The notes: generated from the sequence alone by a model not told the origin. Numbered from the stretch's first letter, positions 34,909 to 45,975 are shown. The stretch is 64,000 bases of DNA from Thiosocius teredinicola (GCF_002009425.1 NZ_CP019936.1:2839297-2903296); one strand, 5' to 3'. Numbers and translations are program-made.

Positions 34909-36090
34909 TCAGCGTCCTTCGCAACCCAGGCAACGCACCGACAACACGCCCTTGATATCGGCGATGCGCTTGATCGCCTCCTCGCCCGGCTCTTTGTCGA
35001 CGTCGATCAACGTGACGGCGATATCGCCACGCGATTTGTTCATCATGTCGACGATGTTCAGGCCGGCGTCGGCGAGATCGGTCGAGACCTGTCCGACCAT
35101 GTTGGGCACGTTGCTGTTGACCACCGCGATGCGGTAACCGTCGTCGGTGCGCGGCAGCATGATCTCGGGGAAATTGACCGAGTTGCTGACGTTGCCGTTC
35201 TCCAGCCAGTCGCGCACCTGGTTTGCGACCATGACCGCGCAGTTCTCCTCCGCCTCGCCGGTCGATGCACCAAGATGCGGCAGTGTGATTACGCGCGGAT
35301 GATCCTTCAGCAGGTTGCTCGGGAAGTCGCATACGTAGGCATACAGGTGACCGCTGTCGAGCGCGGCAACGGCTGCCTCGTCATCGATGATGCCGTTGCG
35401 CGCAAAGTTGAGCAGCACCGACTGCTTCTTCATCAGGCGCAGACGCTCGGCGTTGATCATGTTGCGCGTCGCATCGGTGAGCGGCACATGGAAGGTGATG
35501 AAGTCGGCGCGTGCAACGAGGTCGTCGACCGACAGCGCCTGCTCGACATCCGACTCCAGTGCCCATGCCGCGCGCACCGTAATGGTCGGATCGTAGCCGA
35601 TCACGTTCATGCCCAGCGCACGTGCCGCGTTGGCCACCTTGACGCCAATCGCGCCGAGGCCGACCACGCCGAGCGTGCGTCCCGGCAGTTCGAAACCAAC
35701 GAAGTTCTTTTTACCGGCCTCGACCTCTTTGTTGATCGCCGCATCCTCACCGGACAAGCCGGTCGCGAAGCGCCAGGCCTGCGGAATGTTGCGCGCCGCC
35801 ATCAACATGCCGGCCACCACCAGCTCTTTAACCGCGTTGGCGTTGGCGCCGGGTGCATTGAATACCGGGATACCCAAAGCGGTCATGTCGTTGACCGGAA
35901 TGTTGTTGACCCCTGCGCCGGCACGTCCGATGGCCTTGATGCTGTCCGGCAGGGACATATCGTGCATCTTGGCCGAACGCACCAGGATGGCGTCGGGTCG
36001 ACTGATCTCCGAGGCGATTTCGTACGCGTCTCGCGGGAAGCGGTCGAGACCGACCACCGAGATGTTATTCAGGGTTTGAATCTTGAACAT
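34909..36090 (-). CDS. serA: D-3-phosphoglycerate dehydrogenase
   Basis: First step of serine synthesis. 393 residues: the Rossmann motif VVGLGAIGVKVANAARALG, catalytic-loop RNGIIDD and HLGASTGEAEENCA (His), and a C-terminal ACT domain beginning RIAVVNSNVPNMVGQV. This is the single-ACT type of about 390 residues. The MFKIQTLNN start at 36090 is chosen; the upstream 26-residue extension is not family-like. It lies between serC and pheA, an unusual place. Confidence 0.94.
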   Translation of the reverse strand: MFKIQTLNNISVVGLDRFPRDAYEIASEISRPDAILVRSAKMHDMSLPDSIKAIGRAGAGVNNIPVNDMTALGIPVFNAPGANANAVKELVVAGMLMAARNIPQAWRFATGLSGEDAAINKEVEAGKKNFVGFELPGRTLGVVGLGAIGVKVANAARALGMNVIGYDPTITVRAAWALESDVEQALSVDDLVARADFITFHVPLTDATRNMINAERLRLMKKQSVLLNFARNGIIDDEAAVAALDSGHLYAYVCDFPSNLLKDHPRVITLPHLGASTGEAEENCAVMVANQVRDWLENGNVSNSVNFPEIMLPRTDDGYRIAVVNSNVPNMVGQVSTDLADAGLNIVDMMNKSRGDIAVTLIDVDKEPGEEAIKRIADIKGVLSVRCLGCEGR

Positions 36091-36192
36091 GGGCTCTGCC
36101 TGCCATTGCGCGGCCGCCAGCCGGCGGCCAGTCCTGTGTGTTCGACCGGCCACACCACGGCCGGTCACCCTACTGAGTTTTTATTGTGTTTG

Positions 36193-37278
36193 TCAGCCGT
36201 TCTTGCGTTCGAATTCCTGCATGAATTCGATCAGCGTGTCGACGCCTGCTTCGGGCATCGCGTTGTAGATGCTCGCCCGCATACCACCGACGGAGCGATG
36301 GCCTTTGAGCGTCTTCAGGCCTGCTTCACCGGCCTGCTTGAGGAAGTCGGCATCGAGATCGGCGTTGGCCAAGGTAAACGGCACGTTCATCCACGAACGA
36401 CACGCCGGATCGACCGGGTTCGCGTAGAAGCTCGAGGCATCGATCGCATCGTAGAGCTTCTTCGCCTTGCGTTCGTTGATCTCGGCCATACCGGCCAGAC
36501 CGCCCTTGTCCTTCAACCACTGGAATACCAGGCCCGCCAGGTACCAACCGTAGGTCGGCGGCGTGTTGTACATCGAACCGGCTTCGGCGTGCGTCGCATA
36601 GTTGAACATGGTCGGCGTACCGTCCAGCGGATTGCCCAGCAGGTCTTCGCGCACGATGACCAGGGTCAGGCCGGCCGGGCCGATGTTCTTTTGTGCGCCG
36701 GCGTAGATCATGCTGAACTTCGACACATCGACCGGGCGCGACAGGATGGTCGACGACATGTCCGCGATCAGCGGCACATCGCCGGTATCCGGAATGTACG
36801 GAAACTCGACGCCCTCGATCGTCTCGTTCGGCGTGTAGTGCACATAGGCCGCACGCGACGAGACCTCGATGTCGCCGGCCGCCGGCACACTGGTGAATTT
36901 GCCGTCGACTTCGCTATCCACCGTCACGGTGATCTCGCCGTAGCGCTTGGCCTCGGAGATCGCCTTCTTCGACCAGGAACCGGTGCGCATGTAATCGGCC
37001 TTGCCGGTGCGCCCGATCAGGTTCATCGGGATCATCGCAAACTGGCTCGACGCGCCGCCCTGCAGGAACAGCACCTTGTAGTTGGCCGGCACGTTCATCA
37101 GTTCACGCAGGTCGGCCTCGGCCTTTTCGGCGATCGACATGAATTCCTTGCCGCGATGGCTCATCTCCATCACCGACATCCCCGAGCCGTGCCAGTCGAG
37201 CAACTCGGACTGCGCCTGGGCCAGTACTTCTTCCGGAAGCGCGGCCGGTCCGGCGCTGAAATTATAAACGCGAGTCAT
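36193..37278 (-). CDS. serC: phosphoserine aminotransferase
   Basis: PLP enzyme converting 3-phosphohydroxypyruvate to phosphoserine, also used in pyridoxine synthesis. 361 residues with MTRVYNFSAGPAALP, FLQGGASSQFAMIPMNL and the PLP Lys in IYAGAQKNIGPAGLT, ending RASIYNAMPEAGVDTLIEFM. It follows gyrA by about 60 bp and precedes serA, so serine synthesis genes are adjacent. Confidence 0.96.
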   Translation of the reverse strand: MTRVYNFSAGPAALPEEVLAQAQSELLDWHGSGMSVMEMSHRGKEFMSIAEKAEADLRELMNVPANYKVLFLQGGASSQFAMIPMNLIGRTGKADYMRTGSWSKKAISEAKRYGEITVTVDSEVDGKFTSVPAAGDIEVSSRAAYVHYTPNETIEGVEFPYIPDTGDVPLIADMSSTILSRPVDVSKFSMIYAGAQKNIGPAGLTLVIVREDLLGNPLDGTPTMFNYATHAEAGSMYNTPPTYGWYLAGLVFQWLKDKGGLAGMAEINERKAKKLYDAIDASSFYANPVDPACRSWMNVPFTLANADLDADFLKQAGEAGLKTLKGHRSVGGMRASIYNAMPEAGVDTLIEFMQEFERKNG

Positions 37279-37339
37279 AACTTATCTTCCTACCTTCATG
37301 TCAATTCTAGGTGCGGCCCGTAGCGGTCCGGGGAATCCG

Positions 37340-39949
37340 TCAATCCTCGTCGCCGCCCTCTGGCTGCTCAGCAGCGTCGTCCGGGCCGGCACCTTCCGTA
37401 TCTTCGACGCCTTCGTCCTCGTCCCCTTCCAAGGCCTCGATGCGCTCGATGCCGATCAACTTCTCGTCGCTCGACAAGCGGATCATGGTCACGCCCTGGG
37501 TATCACGACCCATGCGCGACACGTCGGCCACGCGGGTGCGCACCAGGGTGCCGCCGTTGGTGATCAGCATCATCTCGTCTTCTTCGTCGACCCTGACCGC
37601 GCCGACCTGGTCGCCGTTGCGCTCCGAGGTCTTGATCGAGATCACGCCCATGCCGCCGCGACCTTTGATCGGGAACTGATCGATCGGCGTGCGCTTACCG
37701 TAGCCGTTCTCGGTGACGGTCATCACATCGCCTTCATTGCCGATGATCAGCGAGATCACGCGCTGATCCTTGCCGAGCTTCACACCACGCACACCGCACG
37801 CGGTGCGACCCATGGCGCGCACGTCCGATTCCTGGAAACGAATCGCTTTGCCGGCCGAGGTGAACAGCATGATGCTTTGCGAGCCGTCGGTGACGTCCAC
37901 GCCGATCAATTGATCGTCTTCGCGCAGATCGACGGCGATGATGCCGCTCGAACGCGGCCGCGAGAAATCGATCAGCGGGGTCTTCTTGACCGTGCCCGAG
38001 GCGGTCGCCATGAAGATGAACAGGTCTTCGGCGTATTCGCGCACCGGCAGCACCGCGTTGATGCGCTCGCCCTGCTCCAACGGCAACAGGTTGACCATCG
38101 GCCGACCGCGTGCCGTTCGACCGGCCTGCGGCAACTCGTAGACCTTCAGCCAGTAGCACTTGCCGCGGCTGGAGAAGCACAGAATGGTGTCGTGGGTGTT
38201 GGCGACGAACAGCTTCTCGACGAAGTCCTCGTCCTTGGTGGAGGTTGCCGTCTTGCCGCGACCGCCGCGGCGCTGCGCCCGGTAGTCGCCGATCGGTTGC
38301 GACTTGGCGTAGCCCTGGTGCGACAGGGTCACGACCACGTCTTCCTCGGTGATCAGATCTTCCAGCGTCAGGTCCATCTGGTTGACCACGATCTCGCTGC
38401 GGCGCTCGTCACCGAACTGCTCGCGGATGTCGGTCAGCTCGTCCTTGATCACCTGCATCAAGCGATCGGGACTGGAAAGAATCTCAAGTAGATCGGCAAT
38501 TTTATCCAGTATCTCTTGGAATTCACTGATAATTTTGTCTTGCTCGAGACCCGTCAACTTCTGCAGCCGCAGGTCGAGGATCGCTTGCGCCTGGGTCTCG
38601 GTCAGGCGGTAGCCTGCATCGGTCAGACCGAAGCCATCCGGCAGATCCTCGGGGCGCGAGGCGTCCGCGCCGGCGCGCGCCAACATCGCCTCGACGGTAC
38701 CGGACTGCCAGGTGTGCTCGACCAGTTCTTTCTTGGCCTCGGCAGGACTCGCTGCCGCCTTGATGACTGCGATGACCTCATCGATGTTGGCCAGCGCGAC
38801 CGCCCAGCCTTCAAGAATGTGCGCCCGCTCGCGCGCCTTGCGCAGATCGTACAGGGTGCGCCGTGTGACGACCTCGCGACGGTGGCGGATGAAGTATTCG
38901 AGCAGTTGCTTGAGGTTCAGCGTGCGCGGCTGACCGTCGACCAGCGCGACCACGTTGATGCCGAACACGTTCTGCATCTGGGTCTGCTGGAACAGGTTGT
39001 TCAGCACCACCTCGGCGACCTCGCCGCGGCGCAGCTCGAGCACCATGCGCATGCCGTCCTTGTCGGACTCGTCGCGCAGGTCGGTGATACCTTCAAGCTT
39101 CTTGTCTTTGACCAGCTCGGCGATCTTTTCCAGCAGCCGCGCCTTGTTGACCTGGTACGGCAGCTCAGTGACGACGATGCGCTGCTTGCCGCCATCCATG
39201 TCTTCGACCGAGGTGCGCGCGCGGATGTAGACCTTGCCGCGCCCGGTGCGATACGCCTCGCGCACGCCGCTAACACCGTTGATGATGCCGGCGGTCGGGA
39301 AATCCGGACCCGGTACGATCTCCATCAGTTCGTCGATGCTGACCGCCGGTTCTTCGATGACCTTGATGCAGGCACTGATCACTTCGGTCAGGTTGTGCGG
39401 CGGAATGTTGGTCGCCATGCCGACCGCGATACCCGACGACCCGTTGATCAACAGGTTCGGAATCTTGGCCGGCAGTACCTGCGGCTCGTGCTCCGACTCG
39501 TCGTAGTTGGGTACGAAGTCGACCGTTTCCTTGTCGATGTCGGCGAGCAGTTCATGTGCGATCTTCGCCATGCGCACTTCGGTGTAACGCATTGCCGCGG
39601 CGGCGTCGCCATCCACCGAGCCGAAGTTGCCCTGCCCGTCGACCAGCATGTAGCGCAGCGAGAACGGCTGCGCCATACGCACGATGGTGTCGTACACGGC
39701 GGTATCACCGTGTGGGTGATACTTACCGATGACATCACCGACGACGCGCGCGGATTTCTTGTATGGCTTGTTCCAGTCGTTGCCCAACTCACCCATGGCG
39801 AACAGAACGCGTCGGTGTACCGGCTTGAGGCCGTCGCGCACATCGGGCAGTGCGCGCCCGACGATGACGCTCATCGCATAGTCCAGATAGGACTGCTGCA
39901 TCTCGTCTTCGAGATTGACGGGGAGGATTTCCTTAGCGAATTCGCTCAT
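37340..39949 (-). CDS. gyrA: DNA gyrase subunit A
   Basis: Breakage-reunion subunit of DNA gyrase. 869 residues: winged-helix core with catalytic Tyr122 ([11 protein letters not shown]), a coiled-coil gate with [25 protein letters not shown] and a C-terminal beta-pinwheel with the GyrA-box QRRGGRGK. The quinolone region reads [10 protein letters not shown]; the residue at the Ser83 position is Thr, as in Pseudomonas wild types. The tail is acidic. Transcribed toward serC. Confidence 0.97.
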   Translation of the reverse strand: MSEFAKEILPVNLEDEMQQSYLDYAMSVIVGRALPDVRDGLKPVHRRVLFAMGELGNDWNKPYKKSARVVGDVIGKYHPHGDTAVYDTIVRMAQPFSLRYMLVDGQGNFGSVDGDAAAAMRYTEVRMAKIAHELLADIDKETVDFVPNYDESEHEPQVLPAKIPNLLINGSSGIAVGMATNIPPHNLTEVISACIKVIEEPAVSIDELMEIVPGPDFPTAGIINGVSGVREAYRTGRGKVYIRARTSVEDMDGGKQRIVVTELPYQVNKARLLEKIAELVKDKKLEGITDLRDESDKDGMRMVLELRRGEVAEVVLNNLFQQTQMQNVFGINVVALVDGQPRTLNLKQLLEYFIRHRREVVTRRTLYDLRKARERAHILEGWAVALANIDEVIAVIKAAASPAEAKKELVEHTWQSGTVEAMLARAGADASRPEDLPDGFGLTDAGYRLTETQAQAILDLRLQKLTGLEQDKIISEFQEILDKIADLLEILSSPDRLMQVIKDELTDIREQFGDERRSEIVVNQMDLTLEDLITEEDVVVTLSHQGYAKSQPIGDYRAQRRGGRGKTATSTKDEDFVEKLFVANTHDTILCFSSRGKCYWLKVYELPQAGRTARGRPMVNLLPLEQGERINAVLPVREYAEDLFIFMATASGTVKKTPLIDFSRPRSSGIIAVDLREDDQLIGVDVTDGSQSIMLFTSAGKAIRFQESDVRAMGRTACGVRGVKLGKDQRVISLIIGNEGDVMTVTENGYGKRTPIDQFPIKGRGGMGVISIKTSERNGDQVGAVRVDEEDEMMLITNGGTLVRTRVADVSRMGRDTQGVTMIRLSSDEKLIGIERIEALEGDEDEGVEDTEGAGPDDAAEQPEGGDED

Positions 39950-40180
39950 AAACGGTTCCTGAACCTTGCCCCCTGTTGCCGGGAAACCGGGTCTTCGTGG
40001 CCCGGTGCTTGTAATAATTTTTGGGGCGAATCAAGCGCTGAATAGTAACACAATGCCGATAGTGCGACACAGAGAAAAAACGGCACAGACGCGCTTACAG
40101 CCCGCCAGAGAGAAACTCACGGCCGAAAATCAGACGTTTTCGACAATTGCCTGAATCCGAACCGGTACCGGCTGAGGGAA

Positions 40181-40939
40181 TTAGAATCTGACCGCCGGGG
40201 TCTCGATCTTCAGCCCGTTGCCACGCGACATCACGTACAGCTCGATCAGTTTGTATTCCTGCGAGCCCGGCTCAAATGGCTCGGCGCGGAACGAGACGAA
40301 ACACTCGGTCAGGCGCTGATGCAGACTGGTGATCCGGCCCTTGCCGAGGCGGTATTCCGGAAAGCCATTGGCCTGCCCCTGGCTGAGTTTCTGGCCACGC
40401 AACATCTGGCCCTGGTGCTGCACATGGCAGTGCGAGCACGACATGTCGATCTGGCCGAAGCGTGTCTCGTACAGCTTCTTGCCCTGTTCGATCAGCGGCG
40501 CCATGTCACCCTCGGTCTGCACGTTCACCGTCTCGCCGCGCGCCGTGAAACGCACGAAGGTCTCCAGGGCGATCAGGTCGGCATGTCCGGACACCAGCGG
40601 AAAACGGTCGAGCTTGATCTCGTAACAGTGATTGATGCGTTCCTGCAGGGTCAGCAGGCCGCCGATGTTCGGATTGAAGACCGGGTACTGCGCGATCGCC
40701 TCGGTATTCAGGTCGACACCGTCTTCGCCGTGGCAGGTGGCGCAACTGGCGATCTCGTCTTCGCGTTGTTCGTTGAACAGTTCACGGCCGCGATCGACCG
40801 CCACCATGCCGGGGTTCTCGAACTCGTCGTCCTGCATGGCGCGCGTGCTTTCATCGAGAAACTCATAGCCGCTGATCGGCTCCGCGTTCAATGCGGGCGC
40901 AGCGAGCACAACGAATAAGGCTGCGAGTAAGCGGGTCAC
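40181..40939 (-). CDS. soxA: SoxA, diheme cytochrome c subunit of L-cysteine S-thiosulfotransferase
   Basis: Periplasmic catalytic subunit that couples thiosulfate to the SoxY cysteine. 252 residues: signal peptide (1-19, cleavage near LNA-EP), first haem CATCH at 66-70, second haem CSHCH at 168-172, and the active-site Cys213 in LTECFVSF that carries the persulfide ligand. Both haem sites and the Cys are present. The ATG overlaps the soxX stop by 4 bp. soxYZ and soxB are not in the window. Confidence 0.94.
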   Translation of the reverse strand: MTRLLAALFVVLAAPALNAEPISGYEFLDESTRAMQDDEFENPGMVAVDRGRELFNEQREDEIASCATCHGEDGVDLNTEAIAQYPVFNPNIGGLLTLQERINHCYEIKLDRFPLVSGHADLIALETFVRFTARGETVNVQTEGDMAPLIEQGKKLYETRFGQIDMSCSHCHVQHQGQMLRGQKLSQGQANGFPEYRLGKGRITSLHQRLTECFVSFRAEPFEPGSQEYKLIELYVMSRGNGLKIETPAVRF

Positions 40940-41394
40940 TTCAGGGTCACCAGGTAGGCGACGACGTCTTCAACCTGCTGCGCCGTCAAAAACGTCTTGC
41001 CCCAGAACTCTTCGGCCACCCGGTTGGCGAGTTTCGGATCACGGTAGAAGCCCGGCATGATCGTCATTGGGTTGATCTGCTGTTCGTCGACGATGCGCAA
41101 TCTGATCTGGGCCGCCGTATAGCGTGCGCCGACACCGAGCAGCGGCGGCCCGACGGTGCCGTGAAACGGCTCTTCGTCGATCGGCATCTTATGACACGCC
41201 AGGCAGTTGCCGGCGTGACTGTCGGCCGCGATCTTACGGCCGCGCTCGGGGTCGCCCTGCAGGCCGCACAACGGTTGCTGTATCGCGAAGTTCTCGGCCT
41301 GCCAGCGGCAATAGTCGTCGTTCGTCGCCGCATCGGCCGCCCACAGCGGCTGGCCTACGAACACCAACGCGACCACAAACACCCAAGCTCGCAT
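40936..41394 (-). CDS. soxX: SoxX, monohaem cytochrome c subunit of thiosulfotransferase
   Basis: Electron-accepting partner of SoxA. 152 residues: signal peptide (1-20, cleavage near LWA-AD), one haem site CLACH at 64-68 and the distal Met in MTIMPGFYRD near residue 113. AAGGTG lies before the ATG at 41394; the open frame continues upstream but in a non-cytochrome sequence. It overlaps soxA by 4 bp, giving a soxXA operon that probably has its promoter in the gap after the Lrp-family gene. Confidence 0.94.
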   Translation of the reverse strand: MRAWVFVVALVFVGQPLWAADAATNDDYCRWQAENFAIQQPLCGLQGDPERGRKIAADSHAGNCLACHKMPIDEEPFHGTVGPPLLGVGARYTAAQIRLRIVDEQQINPMTIMPGFYRDPKLANRVAEEFWGKTFLTAQQVEDVVAYLVTLK

Positions 41395-41471
41395 CAACAG
41401 ACACCTTGCACGGCGGCGGAAACGACAAAAGTCTACCGAACACGCCGCCGAACCCGCTTGACCCAGGTCAT

Positions 41472-41936
41472 TCAGGGCAGGGGCACGGCGGTTTTGTCGA
41501 CCACGCGGCGCATGACGAAACTCGAATGCACCCCGCTGACCCCCTCGATGCGCGTGATCTTGTTGAGCAGCAAAGCCTGATAGGCCTCCATGTCGCGCAC
41601 GATGACCTTGAGCTGGTAGTCGGCGTCCTGGCCGGTGATCAGCAGACACTCCAATACCTCCGGCAAGGCGGCGACGCGCTCCTCGAAATTGGCGAAGCGT
41701 TCCGGGGTGTGGCGGTCCATCGAAATATGGATCAGCGCCAGCAGCGTCAGGCCCAGCTGGCGCGCATCGACGATCGCCCGATAGCCGGCGATCACTCCAC
41801 TCTCTTCCAAAGCACGCACTCGGCGCAGACAAGGCGACGGCGACAGGCCGATGCGCTCGGCCAGATCCTGGTTGCTGATCCGGCCGTCCTGCTGCAGCAC
41901 CTCGAGTATCCGCCGGTCGTAACGATCGAGCTCCAA
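41472..41936 (-). CDS. Lrp/AsnC family transcriptional regulator
   Basis: A 154-residue leucine-responsive-type regulator: an N-terminal HTH (DRRILEVLQQDGRISNQDLAERIGLSPS) and a C-terminal RAM/ACT domain (LALIHISMDRHT, GQDADYQLKVIVRDM). The start is a TTG with AAGGGGG upstream. It is divergent from leuA across a 277-bp region, so it is a good candidate to control leuA and itself in response to leucine or a related amino acid; that is inferred from position. Downstream are soxXA on the same strand. Confidence 0.92.
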   Translation of the reverse strand: MELDRYDRRILEVLQQDGRISNQDLAERIGLSPSPCLRRVRALEESGVIAGYRAIVDARQLGLTLLALIHISMDRHTPERFANFEERVAALPEVLECLLITGQDADYQLKVIVRDMEAYQALLLNKITRIEGVSGVHSSFVMRRVVDKTAVPLP

Positions 41937-42144
41937 GATTGCCCCCTTTTGGCACTGAGAAACTTTTTATTGCGTCTAAAAAACAAAACTTAGCATATAT
42001 GCAAACGAAAAGACCGAATCAACAGCCAATTCGCAATCTTTTGCCACCAGTTTACCCCTAAGCTTTCCTACGTCGGCCACAAGCCGGCACCCCGCGCACC
42101 GCCGACCCGGCACCGCGCAGACACAGCGCCCCACAAGGGCCGAG

Positions 42145-42182
42145 TCGACCCTGAACCTCCCCCCGACCAGGGGGAGGGTCGA
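42145..42182 (+). promoter_or_regulatory. leader hairpin before leuA
   Basis: Nested stems: inner CCTCCCCC/GGGGGAGG (42156-42163 with 42170-42177) and outer TCGAC/GTCGA. An alternative pairing TCGACCCT (42145-42152) with AGGGTCGA (42175-42182) excludes part of the inner stem. The element ends about 30 bp before the leuA start and looks like a leader structure. Confidence 0.5.
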
Positions 42183-42213
42183 GGAACACAACAGCGAAAC
42201 AGGAGCGCCGCAC

Positions 42214-43881
42214 GTGAGCACATTCGACCACCGCAAATACCGCCCGACCCGGCCCGTGCCGATGCACAGCCGCCGCTGGCCGGACAACACCATCGACGCC
42301 GCACCGATCTGGGCCAGTGTCGATCTGCGCGATGGCAACCAGGCGCTCCTCGAACCGATGAACGTCACGCAGAAGCGTCGCCTGTGGGACCTGCTGGTCA
42401 AGATCGGCGTGAAAGAGATCGAGGTCGGTTTCCCGTCGGCCAGCCAACCGGACTACGACTTCGTGCGCTGGTTGATCGAACAAGACCGCATCCCCGAAGA
42501 TGTGACCATCCAGGTGTTGGTGCAGGCGCGCGAGGCCCTGATCGAGCGCACCTTCGAGGCCTTGAAAGGCGTCAGGCGCGCCATCGTGCACGTCTACAAC
42601 TCGACTTCCACCGTGCAGCGCGAACGCGTGTTCAACCGCGATCGCGACGGCATCAAGGCGATTGCCGTCGATGGCGCACGCATGTTGCGCGATACCGCGG
42701 CGCGCTATCCCGACACCGAGTGGGTCTTCCAGTATTCACCGGAGAGTTTTTCGAATACCGAATGGGATTACGCGGTCGAGGTCTGCGATGCGGTTACCGA
42801 CGTGTGGCAGCCCACCGCAGACAAGCCGTGCATCATCAACCTGCCGGCCACCGTCGAGAGCAGCACACCGAACGTGTTCGCCGACCAGGTCGAGTACTTC
42901 TGCAACCATGTCGCGCGACGTGACGGCATCATCGTGTCGGTGCATACGCATAACGATCGCGGCTGCGCCGTGGCTGCCGCCGAACTGGCGATCATGGCCG
43001 GCGCCGATCGCGTCGAGGGCACCCTGCTGGGCAACGGCGAGCGCACCGGCAACATGGACATCGTGACCATGGCGATGAACCTGTACAGCCAGGGTGTCGA
43101 TCCGAAGCTCGACCTGTCGTCGCCCGACGAGATCATCCAGGTATACACACAATCGACCGGCCTGCCGGTGCACCCGCGCCATCCGTGGATCGGCGAGCTG
43201 GTGTACACCGCGTTTTCCGGCAGCCACCAGGATGCGATCCGCAAGTGCCTGAGCCGCCAGTCGGACGACGAACACTGGCAGGTCGCCTACCTGCCGATCG
43301 ACCCGAAAGACCTGGGGCGCGATTACCAGGCGGTGATCCGTGTCAACAGCCAGTCGGGCAAAGGCGGCGTGGCCTTCGTGCTGGAGCGCGATTACGGCCT
43401 GACGCTGCCGCGCTGGATGCAGGTGGAACTGGCGCAGGTGGTTCAGCACGAGAGCGAATCGGTCAGCGGCGAGATCGGCGGCGAACGCATCCATGAACTG
43501 TTCATGCAGCACTTCGCGACCACCAGCCACCCGGTCGCGCTGGCCGGTTACCGGCTGGACCGTCAGAACGGCATCGACACGATCGATGCCCAGGTCGATC
43601 ACAACGGTGTCCAGCGCACGATTCGCGGCAGTGGCGAAGGCGCCATCGAGGCCTTCGTCAACGCCTGGATAAGTGCCTATGGCAACCAAATCAGCGTGGT
43701 CGACTACAGCGAGCACGCCCTCGGCGAGGGCACCGCGGCCGAAGCGGTGGCCTATGTGCAGCTCAATATCGACGGGCACCGCAGTTCGGGGGTCGCATTC
43801 GACAAAGATACGGTCAGCGCCTCGATGCGCGCCGTACTGGCGGCGCTCAACCGGGCCGAAATGAGCCGCATCGCGGCCTGA
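42214..43881 (+). CDS. leuA: 2-isopropylmalate synthase (LeuA2 type)
   Basis: Condenses acetyl-CoA with 2-ketoisovalerate in leucine synthesis. 555 residues: [11 protein letters not shown] near residue 32, [11 protein letters not shown], metal site [16 protein letters not shown], and [14 protein letters not shown], then a C-terminal regulatory LeuA dimer domain. The [19 protein letters not shown] start region marks the LeuA2 (about 550-residue) type rather than the enteric LeuA. GTG start with AGGAG eight bases upstream. Confidence 0.95.
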   Translation: MSTFDHRKYRPTRPVPMHSRRWPDNTIDAAPIWASVDLRDGNQALLEPMNVTQKRRLWDLLVKIGVKEIEVGFPSASQPDYDFVRWLIEQDRIPEDVTIQVLVQAREALIERTFEALKGVRRAIVHVYNSTSTVQRERVFNRDRDGIKAIAVDGARMLRDTAARYPDTEWVFQYSPESFSNTEWDYAVEVCDAVTDVWQPTADKPCIINLPATVESSTPNVFADQVEYFCNHVARRDGIIVSVHTHNDRGCAVAAAELAIMAGADRVEGTLLGNGERTGNMDIVTMAMNLYSQGVDPKLDLSSPDEIIQVYTQSTGLPVHPRHPWIGELVYTAFSGSHQDAIRKCLSRQSDDEHWQVAYLPIDPKDLGRDYQAVIRVNSQSGKGGVAFVLERDYGLTLPRWMQVELAQVVQHESESVSGEIGGERIHELFMQHFATTSHPVALAGYRLDRQNGIDTIDAQVDHNGVQRTIRGSGEGAIEAFVNAWISAYGNQISVVDYSEHALGEGTAAEAVAYVQLNIDGHRSSGVAFDKDTVSASMRAVLAALNRAEMSRIAA

Positions 43882-43892
43882 GCCGATAAACC

Positions 43893-43913
43893 GGCCGCAT
43901 CGTGCGGCCTTTT
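43893..43913 (+). terminator. rho-independent terminator of leuA
   Basis: GGCCGCA-TCG-TGCGGCC stem followed by TTTT, 11 bp after the leuA stop. Confidence 0.88.
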
Positions 43914-43996
43914 CGGCGACATTATTGCGTCGGGAAGCTAAAGATCGCGAATCTCGTGCCGAACACCGCGGCATAACACTCGAGAGATCCGAACCC

Positions 43997-45913
43997 ATGC
44001 TTCGCAATATTCCTATCGTCCCGCGACTCGTCGGCACCGTGCTGGCCGGCGGCGCCATCGTCGGCGCGGCGGTGTTCATCATTATTTATCAATTGATCAA
44101 CGACGGCTTCGCCACCGCCGAGCAGCGCGAGTTGCGCGCCGTCTATCAGAACGTGTCGGCCGAGATCGGCGCATTGGGCAACGAGGCGATTTCGCTAAGT
44201 GCCCTCATCGCCGGCATGCCCTCAGTGCAGGAGGCGATGAAAAATCAGGACCGCGAAGCCCTGGCCAACGTATTCGTACCGGGATTCGGCAAGATGAAGG
44301 CCGACCACAAGGTGCGCCAGTTCCAGTTCCACCTGCCGCCGGCAACCTCTTTCCTGCGCGTGCACAAGCCGCAGAAGTTCGGTGACGACCTGTCGAGCTT
44401 CCGCAAAACCGTTGTCGAGGCAAATAACTCGTCGAGCGCGATCAAGGGGCTCGAGATCGGTGTCGCAGGGCTCGGCGTTCGCGGCGTGGTGCCGATCCGT
44501 GCCGACGGCCAGCATGTCGGTACCGTCGAGATGGGCATGTCGTTCGGCCAGGCGTTTTTCGATGACTACACCGCAGCGCATGACGTGAAACTGAGCCTGC
44601 ACCTGCTGCGCGACGGCAAACTCGATCCTTTCGCCAGCACCTTCGGCGACGCCGAACCGATGTCGACCGACACCTTGATGACGGTTGCTCGCGGCGAACC
44701 GGCGAGCACCGGCGCCAAGATCGGCGACACGCCTTATGCCGTGTATGCCGACGTGGTGCGCGATTTCTCCGGCAACGTGATCGGTGTGCTGATGGTCGGC
44801 AAGGACCGCAGCTTCTTCGCCAACCAGCTGGGCGCAATCAACATGTCGTTCTTCACCGCCGCCACCATCGGCATGCTGTTGTTCGGCCTGGGCGTATGGA
44901 TGATCGGTAAGAACGTCGCCAAGCCGCTGCAGACCGCCACCGCGATGATGAACGAGATCTCCAAGGGCGATGGCGACCTCGATGTGGCGCTGGATGACCA
45001 GGGCAAAGACGAGGTTGCTTGCCTCTCCAAAGGCTTCAATGGATTCGTCGAGACCATTCGCGACCTCGTCAGCGAGGTGAAACGCTCGGCCAAGGAGATC
45101 GACGTGGTCGCCAATTCGCTGGCCGAGGCATCGCTGCAGAGCAGCGAACGGATCTCGCAACAACAGGCCGAGACCGCGCAGATCGCAGTTGCGATGAACG
45201 AGATGTCATCCACCGTTCAGGAAGTGGCCAACCGTACCTCCGAGGTGGCCTCTACCGCGGAGAAGACCATGAGCGCGGTCGGCGAAGGCAACGCCGCCGT
45301 CGGCGACGCCTCGCAGGCGATTCACGACCTGGCCGGCGACATCGAGGTGGCGTCGAACACCGTGCAGCGTGTGCATGGCGAAAGCGAGCGCATCGGCACC
45401 GTACTCGAAGTGATCCGTGGGATTGCCGAGCAGACCAACCTGCTGGCGTTGAACGCCGCGATCGAAGCCGCACGCGCCGGTGAACAGGGTCGCGGGTTTG
45501 CCGTGGTCGCCGACGAGGTCCGTCAGCTCGCCCACCGCACCCAGGAGTCGACCACCGAGATCCAGGAGATGGTCGAGAGCCTGCAGAACAGCGTTGCGCA
45601 GACGGTCGACGTCATGAAGCGCAGCCACGATCGCGCCGACAACACGGTCGAGCGCGCCACGCGCGTGGCCAACAGCCTGACCGCGATCTCCGATTCGGTG
45701 AACACCATTACCGAGATGAGCATTCAGATCGCGACCGCGGCTGAAGAACAGAGTCACGTGGCCGAAGACATCAACCGCAACGTGAACAACATCAGCCACA
45801 TGGGCGAAGAAAACGCTGCACAGATCTCGTCGTCGTCAGAAGCGGCGCGCGGCCTGTCGCACAATGTAGACGGACTGGTATCGCTGGTCAGTCGATTCAA
45901 GATGCAAAGCTGA
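43997..45913 (+). CDS. methyl-accepting chemotaxis protein
   Basis: A 638-residue chemoreceptor: membrane helix at about 8-32, a periplasmic double-Cache-like sensor (about 33-275; [20 protein letters not shown] to [14 protein letters not shown]), a second helix (about 283-305), HAMP, and the cytoplasmic signalling domain with hairpin tip [20 protein letters not shown]. Its ligand is unknown. Start ATG at 43997 has GAGAGA upstream and puts the first helix at the N terminus. It lies between leuA and mtnA; no che genes are nearby. Confidence 0.93.
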   Translation: MLRNIPIVPRLVGTVLAGGAIVGAAVFIIIYQLINDGFATAEQRELRAVYQNVSAEIGALGNEAISLSALIAGMPSVQEAMKNQDREALANVFVPGFGKMKADHKVRQFQFHLPPATSFLRVHKPQKFGDDLSSFRKTVVEANNSSSAIKGLEIGVAGLGVRGVVPIRADGQHVGTVEMGMSFGQAFFDDYTAAHDVKLSLHLLRDGKLDPFASTFGDAEPMSTDTLMTVARGEPASTGAKIGDTPYAVYADVVRDFSGNVIGVLMVGKDRSFFANQLGAINMSFFTAATIGMLLFGLGVWMIGKNVAKPLQTATAMMNEISKGDGDLDVALDDQGKDEVACLSKGFNGFVETIRDLVSEVKRSAKEIDVVANSLAEASLQSSERISQQQAETAQIAVAMNEMSSTVQEVANRTSEVASTAEKTMSAVGEGNAAVGDASQAIHDLAGDIEVASNTVQRVHGESERIGTVLEVIRGIAEQTNLLALNAAIEAARAGEQGRGFAVVADEVRQLAHRTQESTTEIQEMVESLQNSVAQTVDVMKRSHDRADNTVERATRVANSLTAISDSVNTITEMSIQIATAAEEQSHVAEDINRNVNNISHMGEENAAQISSSSEAARGLSHNVDGLVSLVSRFKMQS

Positions 45914-45940
45914 CCAAAAGTCGTGTGGAGCTGTTGAGCT

Positions 45941-45970
45941 GCCGGCCCGTTTGAGGGCCGGCATTTTTTT
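45941..45970 (+). terminator. rho-independent terminator of the chemoreceptor gene
   Basis: GCCGGCCC-GTTTGA-GGGCCGGC stem followed by A and seven T, 27 bp after the stop. The convergent mtnA stop is six bases beyond. Confidence 0.93.
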
Positions 45971-45975
45971 GCGCG

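Noticed and set aside
34870-37323. 817-residue plus-strand open frame opposite serA and serC
   Set aside because: Complement of two well-matched genes in high-GC DNA; its sequence is rich in Arg, His and Asp with no domain and no ribosome site.
41395-41955. N-terminal extension of the soxX frame by 187 codons
   Set aside because: It runs antisense-free but out of family across the Lrp gene region; soxX has a signal peptide and ribosome site at 41394.
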